Shown one piece after another: positions 5,482 to 10,360 of a stretch of DNA of 10,360 bases; position 1 is the first letter of the stretch, and each line of letters begins with the position of its first letter. The DNA comes from Candidatus Paceibacter sp. (GTDB taxonomy: Bacteria > Patescibacteriota > Patescibacteriia > SG8-24 > DYFX01). A program made the position numbers and the translations under genes. A model generated the notes under the pieces. The model saw only the letters and a program-made list of their open reading frames with translations. It had not been told where the DNA came from and ran no database searches. The stretch spans positions 1 to 10,360 of the forward strand of contig DYFX01000040.1 in assembly GCA_020724945.1 (NCBI GenBank). Direction: 5' to 3'.

Positions 5482-8163
5482 ATGCCGAAGCGCGCGGAAA
5501 AGCCGGAACTCGCCAAAGCCTACGACGCCTCCAAGGTGGAGGACGGGATTTATCGTCGCTGGGAAAAGAGCGGGTATTTCGACCCGGACAAGCTGCCGAA
5601 CGGCAAGAAGCGCACGCCGTTCACGATCGTGCTCCCGCCGCCGAACGCGACGGGCGTGCTCCATGTCGGCCACGCCACCATGCTCGCCATCGAGGACCTG
5701 ATGATCCGCTACAAGCGCATGCGCGGCTTCGCGGCGCTCTGGGTTCCGGGCACCGACCACGCCTCCATCGCCACGCAGAACAAGGTGGAGAAGCTGATCC
5801 AGGAAAAAGAGAAGAAATCGCGTCACGACCTCGGTCGAAAGGAGTTCCTGAAGCGCGTCGAGGCGTTCGTGAAAGGTTCGCAGGACACCATCAGGAACCA
5901 GGTCCGTAAGATGGGCTCTTCCATCGACTGGTCGCGCGAGGCCTACACGCTCGACGCGCCTCGTTCCGAAGCGGTCATCGAGATGTTCAACCGGATGTAC
6001 GAGGACGGTCTCGTCTATCGCGGCGAGCGCGTCGTGAACTGGTGCGTGCGCTGCACTTCGACGCTCGCGGACGACGAAGTGGAATACAAGGAACAGAACG
6101 CCAAGCTGTACTTCCTGAAGTACGGCCCCTTCAGCGTCGCCACCACCCGCCCCGAGACGAAACTCGGCGACACCGCCGTGGCCGCCAATCCTTCGGACGA
6201 GCGGTATAAGGAGTGGATCGGGAAGTCGTTCGAACTCGATTGGGGCAAGGGTACCAAACCGCTCACCATCCGCGTCATCGGCGACCACGAGGTCGACCCG
6301 AAGTTCGGCTCGGGCCTGGTCGGCGTCACGCCGGCGCATTCCGCCGTCGACTTCCGCATGGCCGAGAAGAATAAGCTGCCGATCATCAAGGTCATCGGCG
6401 AAGACGGCCGCATGCTCGAGACCGCCGGCAAGTACGCGGGCATGACCGTGCTCGAGGCGCGCCACGCCTTCGTGAAGGACCTCGAAGCGCAGGGCCTCAT
6501 CGAGAAGGTCGAGGAACTGACCAACAACCTCTCGGCCTGCTACCGCTGTTCGACCGCCATCGAGCCGCTCACCTCGCTCCAGTGGTTCGTCGACGTGAAC
6601 AAGAAGATCCCCGGCCGCGGCAAGTCGCTCAAGGAACTCTCGCTCGAGGCCGTGAAGAGGGGCGGCGTGAAGATCATCCCGGAGCGTTTCGAGAAGGTCT
6701 ACTTCCATTGGATGGAGAACCTGCGCGACTGGTGCGTCTCGCGCCAGATCTGGTTCGGGCACCGCATCCCCGCCTGGTACTGCGCCGACCGCCATGTGAC
6801 CGTCGCGCGTAAGGCGCCCAAGAAGTGCGGACAATGCGGCAAGAAGGAACTGACCCAGGACGGCGATACCTTCGACACCTGGTTCTCTTCGGGCACCTGG
6901 ACCTTCACGACCCTCGGCTGGCCGAAGGCGATGAAAGGCGGAAAGAAGACGGGCGACCTCAAGCGCTTCCACCCGACCTCCGTCCTCGAGACAGGCTACG
7001 ACATCCTGTTCTTCTGGGTCGCGCGCATGATCCTGATGACGACCTACGCGCTCAAGGAAGTGCCGTTCAAGACGGTCTATCTCCACGGCCTCGTCCGCGA
7101 CGAGCAGGGGAGGAAGATGTCGAAGTCGCTCGGAAATGTCCTCGACCCGCTCGATGTCATCCCGAAGTACGGCACCGACGCCGTGCGCCTCTCGCTCGTC
7201 CTCGGCACCGCGCCCGGCGCCGACGCCAAGGTCTGGGACGAGAAGATCGCGGGGTATCGCAACTTCACGAACAAGTTGTGGAATGTCTCGCGCTTCATCC
7301 TCACGAGCGTTTCGAAGGTCCGCCGCGAACCGAAGAAGCCTCCGGCGAAGACGCTGGCCGACCGCTGGATCCTCGCGCGGCTCGAAGCCGTCACGGCGCA
7401 GGCCTCCGCCCACATCGAGCGGTACGAGTTCTCGCCCGCGGGCGAACTGCTCCGCGACTTCTCATGGACCGAGCTTGCCGACTGGTATCTGGAGATCGCC
7501 AAGATCCAGATGCAGGATCCGAAGCTCCGCGCATCGACCGAAAAGGTCCTGCTCCACGCGCTTGAAAATGTCCTGAAGCTCTGGCATCCCTACATGCCGT
7601 TCGTGACGGAAGCGATCTGGGACCTCCTCGCCGGCAACGCCAAGGGCAAGAAGTTCCTGATGATCGAATCGTGGCCCAAGGCCGCGAAGAAGCCCGCGCC
7701 TGCGCCGAAGGAGTTCGCGCTGATGCAGGACATCATCGCCGCCATCCGCAACATCCGCAGCGAATACAAGGTGGAGCCCGCCAAACGCGTCGACGCGACG
7801 ATCGTCGCCGGCCTCAAGGCGAAGCTCCTGAAGGACAACGCCGCCGTCATCCGCACGCTCGCCCGCACCGAGAACCTGACGATACTCGCGAAGGGGGAGA
7901 AACCCAAGGACGCGGCCTCCGCCATGGTCGGCGGCATCGAGATCCATCTGCCCCTCGCCGGCATGGTCGACATGGCCAAGGAGCGCGCCCGACTCGAGAA
8001 GGAGAAGGCGAACCTCGAAGGCTTCGTGAAAGGGTTGGAGGCCAAGCTCGCCAACAAAGGTTACACCGACAACGCGCCGAAGGAGGTCGTCGAGAAGACG
8101 CGCGCGATGCTGGCGGAGAAGAAGGAAGAGCTGAAGAAGATCGAAGCCGCCCTCGGGTCTTGA
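5482..8163 (+). CDS. valS: Valyl-tRNA synthetase
   Basis: Cytoplasmic class I synthetase that charges tRNA-Val and edits misactivated threonine; 893 residues, a normal bacterial length. The N-terminus has AKAYDASKVEDGIYRRW, then the HIGH motif as HVGH (61-64) after PPPNATG, and KMSKS at 545-549. The editing domain lies between two CxxC pairs (Cys188/191 and Cys353/356) and contains TTRPET (221-226). The editing signature usually written PAHDPxD reads PAHSAVD (Ser287, Asp290). A zinc-finger-like segment has Cys434, Cys449 and Cys452. The anticodon-binding domain follows, and residues about 825-893 form the C-terminal coiled coil. The ATG at 5482 was chosen because upstream in-frame starts fall within or before the promoter. 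It is transcribed alone, ending in a hairpin that overlaps the next promoter. Confidence 0.98.
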   Translation: MPKRAEKPELAKAYDASKVEDGIYRRWEKSGYFDPDKLPNGKKRTPFTIVLPPPNATGVLHVGHATMLAIEDLMIRYKRMRGFAALWVPGTDHASIATQNKVEKLIQEKEKKSRHDLGRKEFLKRVEAFVKGSQDTIRNQVRKMGSSIDWSREAYTLDAPRSEAVIEMFNRMYEDGLVYRGERVVNWCVRCTSTLADDEVEYKEQNAKLYFLKYGPFSVATTRPETKLGDTAVAANPSDERYKEWIGKSFELDWGKGTKPLTIRVIGDHEVDPKFGSGLVGVTPAHSAVDFRMAEKNKLPIIKVIGEDGRMLETAGKYAGMTVLEARHAFVKDLEAQGLIEKVEELTNNLSACYRCSTAIEPLTSLQWFVDVNKKIPGRGKSLKELSLEAVKRGGVKIIPERFEKVYFHWMENLRDWCVSRQIWFGHRIPAWYCADRHVTVARKAPKKCGQCGKKELTQDGDTFDTWFSSGTWTFTTLGWPKAMKGGKKTGDLKRFHPTSVLETGYDILFFWVARMILMTTYALKEVPFKTVYLHGLVRDEQGRKMSKSLGNVLDPLDVIPKYGTDAVRLSLVLGTAPGADAKVWDEKIAGYRNFTNKLWNVSRFILTSVSKVRREPKKPPAKTLADRWILARLEAVTAQASAHIERYEFSPAGELLRDFSWTELADWYLEIAKIQMQDPKLRASTEKVLLHALENVLKLWHPYMPFVTEAIWDLLAGNAKGKKFLMIESWPKAAKKPAPAPKEFALMQDIIAAIRNIRSEYKVEPAKRVDATIVAGLKAKLLKDNAAVIRTLARTENLTILAKGEKPKDAASAMVGGIEIHLPLAGMVDMAKERARLEKEKANLEGFVKGLEAKLANKGYTDNAPKEVVEKTRAMLAEKKEELKKIEAALGS

Positions 8164-8177
8164 CCCCGGGCGGTTTT
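8147..8177 (+). terminator. valS terminator interleaved with the next promoter
   Basis: CCGCCC (8147-8152) pairs with GGGCGG (8168-8173) and, inside it, GGG (8155-8157) pairs with CCC (8164-8166), with a small asymmetric internal loop. TTTT follows at 8174-8177. The left arm is made of the last valS codons and the loop holds the stop codon. The right half is shared with the promoter at 8160-8188. Confidence 0.6.
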
Positions 8178-8188
8178 CCGTTTAGCGT
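8160..8188 (+). promoter_or_regulatory. Promoter of array gene 1 (shared leader module, copy 1)
   Basis: The -35 TTGACC (8160-8165) contains the valS stop codon TGA. A 17-bp spacer carrying GGGCGGTTTT leads to the -10 TAGCGT (8183-8188). The same arrangement recurs at 8850 and 9460, which strengthens the call. AAAGG (8205-8209) serves as Shine-Dalgarno, 6 nt before the ATG at 8216. Confidence 0.7.
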
Positions 8189-8215
8189 CATCGCAGCACC
8201 TTCGAAAGGCCCATC

Positions 8216-8839
8216 ATGTGGACATGGATTTTCGGCATCGGCTTCGCGCTGGCGTCCCTCGCCGCGATCGTTTTCGCCCGCGGCGCATCCCTCTGGAAAT
8301 CGCTGTCCGACTTCTGGAAGACGCGCGCCGCGCACGACGAGAAGGGGAGGAAGGCGGCCGAACGCGAACGGCGCGAGACGCAGCTGCTCCTCCTCGATGC
8401 CCTGGCGACCTACTGCCGCCGCGATTTCCATCGCCGCGCCCTCTCGGCGGACATCGCGATCGTGCGCGACGGCGAGAAGACGCGGTTCAGCCTGCTGGCC
8501 GCGCCCGCCGCGCGCGCCGATGAATGCTGGCGCTTCTCCGTCACGCTCGAAGGGCCCGGCCGGCACGCCTACATCGGCGCGACCGTCCAGCCCGGGGGAC
8601 GCGACAGCGACCTGTTCCTGCGCGTCGAACCGGGCGAGGACTGGCACCGGCAGGGCGTCCTCGCGATCGAAGCCGCCGGGCGCTTTCCCGGTTCGCGTCT
8701 GTCCTATCAGGAAGCGATGCCGATCATCGATGCGCTGCTCGGGCAGGAACGCGAGCCGCGCTGGAAGACCCGCATCGCCTTCGGCCCGCCGCCCAGGACC
8801 TTTCCCTCGCTCGACGACCCCATGGACGACATGGACTGA
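8216..8839 (+). CDS. Array gene 1: unrecognised single-pass membrane protein, 207 aa
   Basis: No family is recognised. Residues about 4-22 form one hydrophobic helix at the very N-terminus. A highly charged stretch (about 35-55, KTRAAHDEKGRKAAERERRETQ) that looks helical, perhaps coiled coil, follows it. The remaining 130 residues look like a soluble alpha/beta domain with segments such as CWRFSVTLEGPGRHAYIGATVQPGG and SDLFLRVEPGEDW. Two cysteines (67, 104) are present. The C-terminus is Pro-rich, then acidic (LDDPMDDMD). By the positive-inside rule the basic segment after the helix places the bulk in the cytoplasm. It has its own promoter and Shine-Dalgarno and is the first of four neighbouring genes with this layout. 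Function unknown. Confidence 0.82.
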   Translation: MWTWIFGIGFALASLAAIVFARGASLWKSLSDFWKTRAAHDEKGRKAAERERRETQLLLLDALATYCRRDFHRRALSADIAIVRDGEKTRFSLLAAPAARADECWRFSVTLEGPGRHAYIGATVQPGGRDSDLFLRVEPGEDWHRQGVLAIEAAGRFPGSRLSYQEAMPIIDALLGQEREPRWKTRIAFGPPPRTFPSLDDPMDDMD

Positions 8840-8849
8840 CGCCCGCGCC

Positions 8850-8878
8850 TTGACCTTGGCGGTTTTTTCGTCTAGCGT
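8850..8878 (+). promoter_or_regulatory. Promoter of array gene 2 (shared leader module, copy 2)
   Basis: TTGACC (8850-8855), a 17-bp spacer with GGCGGTTTTTT, and -10 TAGCGT (8873-8878). After the -10 the leader again has a CAGCACCTT word (8885-8893) shared with copy 1, then AAGGAG (8895-8900), 5 nt before the ATG at 8906. A weak CGCC/GGCG stem plus the T run might also end transcription of the previous gene. Confidence 0.75.
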
Positions 8879-8905
8879 CGCGTCAGCACCTTTCAAGGAG
8901 TCCGC

Positions 8906-9463
8906 ATGGGATACCTGCTCGCGTCCGTCGTCCTCGCCGCCCTTGCGGCGCTCGTCATCGTCGCCACCGCCAAGACGCGCGCCGCGCGCCGCGAGGAGCG
9001 CGAGCGGATCGCCGTCGACCTGGCGGGATCCGCCGCCTATGTCGCCCAGTCCGAGACCTGCGCCGAGGCGGCCTTCCGTCCGCCGCAGCGCTTCCACGAG
9101 GACCGGACGCACGACACGATGTTCGGCGTCCGCTTCGGCGACCGGGAACTCTCGTTCATCCTCGACACGAGCGGCCGCCGCCTCGTCTGGTGGGTCCTTC
9201 GCGAGACCTTCGCGCCCGACGACGACGGCGTCATGCGCCGCGTCGCGCGCAACGAAGCGACCTTCGACTCCGAAGAGCCGGAATGCGCGCACATCCGCGT
9301 CCTGCTCAAGGCCGCGCGCGGCGAGCGTCTCGCGCCGTCGCCGCCGCCCCGCGCGACCGAAACCGAACCCGCCGCCCAAAGCGTCGACCCGTTCGAACGC
9401 CCGCCCGATCCTCCGCACGCCGCCCAAGACTCGTCCCTCATCGCCGCGGCGACGGGGGATTGA
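8906..9463 (+). CDS. Array gene 2: unrecognised single-pass membrane protein, 185 aa
   Basis: No family is recognised. The N-terminus is a hydrophobic helix (about residues 4-21) followed at once by a basic and acidic stretch (KTRAARREERER), placing the C-terminal part in the cytoplasm by the positive-inside rule. The central domain (about 35-140) includes RTHDTMFGVRFGDRELSFILDTSGRRLVWWVLRETF, which looks like alternating beta strands with hairpins. Cys52 and Cys127 are the only cysteines. From about 143 onward the chain is Pro/Ala/Glu-rich and likely disordered. A strong AAGGAG sits 5 nt before the ATG and a dedicated promoter 27 nt upstream. It resembles its neighbours in layout but not in sequence. 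Function unknown. Confidence 0.82.
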   Translation: MGYLLASVVLAALAALVIVATAKTRAARREERERIAVDLAGSAAYVAQSETCAEAAFRPPQRFHEDRTHDTMFGVRFGDRELSFILDTSGRRLVWWVLRETFAPDDDGVMRRVARNEATFDSEEPECAHIRVLLKAARGERLAPSPPPRATETEPAAQSVDPFERPPDPPHAAQDSSLIAAATGD

Positions 9464-9488
9464 CCTCGGGCGGTTTTTCTGTTCTGAT
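9460..9488 (+). promoter_or_regulatory. Promoter of array gene 3 (shared leader module, copy 3)
   Basis: TTGACC (9460-9465) contains the stop codon of array gene 2. A 17-bp spacer with GGGCGGTTTTT leads to the -10 TCTGAT (9483-9488). GGAAGGAGG (about 9505-9513) is a very strong Shine-Dalgarno before the ATG at 9519. The -10 differs from copies 1 and 2 but spacing and the GGCGGTTTT core are kept. Confidence 0.72.
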
Positions 9489-9518
9489 GGGGCGTTCAGC
9501 CACCGGAAGGAGGAACCG

Positions 9519-10055
9519 ATGCTGAAGGTCCTTTTCGCCATCGCCTGCGTCGCCGCCGCGCTCTGCCTGCTCTTCTGGATCGTCCTGCCGATCCTGGCGG
9601 CCATCACCGCCACGCTGTTCGAGCGTTTCGGGCGCGTGAAGGAGGCCGCTCGGCCGGAACCGCCGCCTCCGCCGCCGGACGACGCCACGCTCTACGGGCA
9701 GCTCGTCCGCGCGTCGATGGCCTACGCCACGCAGCCGTATGTCACGACGGTGACGGAGGCCGTCGGCAGCCACCTGCATGTCACGGTGAGCGACGCGTAC
9801 GGCCGCCGCATCTACGCCGAGCATCAGCGGCGCATCGGCAAGACGCTGCACGCCGTCATCTGCCTGTACGAGGACGGGAGCACGCGTCCATCCGCCACGG
9901 GGACGACGGAGATTCCCGCTTCGCAGGTCGATTGGCCCGCCTACATGCACGCGCTCGCCGAAGCCCGGCGCCACGGACCGACCCTATCCTTCATCGATCA
10001 CCGCGGCCGCCGGCACGCCGTCCGCGTCTCGAAGACAGGTGTCCATCATGCATGA
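9519..10055 (+). CDS. Array gene 3: unrecognised membrane protein, 178 aa
   Basis: No family is recognised. A long hydrophobic segment (about residues 4-33) could be one long helix or a tight hairpin. It is followed by FERFGRVKEAARPE and a polyproline run (49-53). The soluble part (about 55-178) contains strand-like repeats: YVTTVTEAVGSHLHVTVSDAYGRRIYAEHQ and TLHAVICLYEDGSTRPSATGTTEIPA. A helical piece, DWPAYMHALAEARR, comes next, and then the ending LSFIDHRGRRHAVRVSKTGVHHA. His is frequent at the C-terminus, but no metal motif is evident. The start at 9519 is fixed by the Shine-Dalgarno and by the hydrophobic N-terminus, although the frame is open far upstream through the neighbouring genes. 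It overlaps the next gene by 8 bp, so the two are probably translated together. Confidence 0.82.
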   Translation: MLKVLFAIACVAAALCLLFWIVLPILAAITATLFERFGRVKEAARPEPPPPPPDDATLYGQLVRASMAYATQPYVTTVTEAVGSHLHVTVSDAYGRRIYAEHQRRIGKTLHAVICLYEDGSTRPSATGTTEIPASQVDWPAYMHALAEARRHGPTLSFIDHRGRRHAVRVSKTGVHHA

Positions 10056-10360
10056 CCTCCTGATCGGCATCGCCATCGTCCTCGGAGTCGCCGGCGCGGG
10101 CGTCGCGTTCGTGCCGACGATCGAGGCCGTCCGCCGCCTCCGCCGCCGCCGCGGCATCTTCCGCGCCTTCCGCTTCGCCGCGGAGGACGGCCAGCTGCGC
10201 GCGCGGTTCCGCCGCGAGAAGGAGATCTTCGGCGACGGGTTCATCGACACCTTCGTCGGATCCGCCGGTACCCTGCGGTTCCGTCTGACGCGCCGCTTCC
10301 GCCCGTTCGAGAAGCTCGACGCGTACTGGCTCGAGCTCGGACACTCCGGAACCGCCGACG
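10048..10360 (+). CDS. Array gene 4: unrecognised membrane protein, 3'-truncated by window edge
   Basis: An open frame begins at the ATG at 10048, overlapping the previous stop (ATGCATGA), and has no stop before the window ends; 104 residues are visible. The layout repeats that of the three genes before it: a hydrophobic helix (about residues 4-22, LLIGIAIVLGVAGAGVAFV), a very basic stretch (VRRLRRRRG, 28-36), then a soluble, charged domain (AAEDGQLRARFRREKEIFGDGFIDTFVGSAGTLRFRL). Only a weak AGG lies about 8 nt upstream and there is no copy of the leader module, so it is likely translationally coupled to array gene 3. Codon use matches its neighbours. Function unknown. Confidence 0.75.
   Translation, partial: MHDLLIGIAIVLGVAGAGVAFVPTIEAVRRLRRRRGIFRAFRFAAEDGQLRARFRREKEIFGDGFIDTFVGSAGTLRFRLTRRFRPFEKLDAYWLELGHSGTAD

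Noticed and set aside
5437..7413. Long open frame (658 codons) on the minus strand opposite valS
   Set aside because: It is antisense to an unmistakable valyl-tRNA synthetase and is a by-product of high G+C codon use; no promoter or Shine-Dalgarno supports it.
7671..9518. Open frame running in phase into array gene 3 through valS and array genes 1 and 2
   Set aside because: It encodes Arg/Pro-rich noise until 9519, where a strong Shine-Dalgarno and a hydrophobic N-terminus mark the real start.
8216..10360. Array genes as recent tandem duplicates
   Set aside because: The proteins share layout but no recognisable aligned sequence by eye; only the upstream leader modules are similar.
1..10360. 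CRISPR arrays, tRNA or rRNA genes, insertion sequences
   Set aside because: No direct repeats with regular spacing, no cloverleaf-like sequence and no transposase or terminal inverted repeats were seen.

Overview
The window is G+C-rich (roughly two thirds by eye) and densely packed, with short or overlapping gaps, no RNA gene and no mobile element seen. It uses TGA freely as a stop, so the standard bacterial code fits. The mix of a copper-handling block, a membrane-anchored DsbA-like protein of a style common in Patescibacteria (CPR), near-leaderless transcripts and a run of small unrecognised single-pass membrane proteins suggests an uncultivated, possibly Patescibacteria-like bacterium. That placement is an inference of low to moderate confidence.

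Left part (1-4690): a copper block on the + strand. It opens inside a multicopper oxidase (5' end outside the window). A 67-aa DUF2892-type membrane protein follows, then a CPH-type (P1B-3, CopB-like) copper-exporting ATPase with an N-terminal metal-binding domain and His-rich linker. Next come a small Met/Cys-containing membrane protein of unknown function and a membrane-anchored DsbA-family thiol oxidoreductase. The likely logic is oxidation of Cu(I) outside the membrane, copper efflux through the ATPase, and maintenance of extracytoplasmic disulfides. No CsoR, CueR or CopY-type regulator is visible.

Middle part (4640-8163): two back-to-back intrinsic terminators separate the + block from a convergent minus-strand gene of unknown function (214 aa). 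That gene and valS (valyl-tRNA synthetase, 893 aa) are transcribed divergently from two sigma70-type promoters whose -35 boxes lie 5 bp apart.

Right part (8160-10360): four consecutive small genes, the last cut by the window edge, each encode an N-terminal membrane segment followed by a small soluble domain that I cannot assign. Three of them sit behind near-copies of one promoter/leader module of about 56 bp (TTGACC, 17-bp spacer containing GGCGGTTTT, -10, Shine-Dalgarno). Its -35 overlaps the stop codon of the preceding gene in two cases. This array is the least explained part of the window.

Across the whole window the tetranucleotide ACGT is almost absent (two occurrences found by eye). 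Codon choice seems bent to avoid it, which hints at restriction-site avoidance or another sequence-level constraint.
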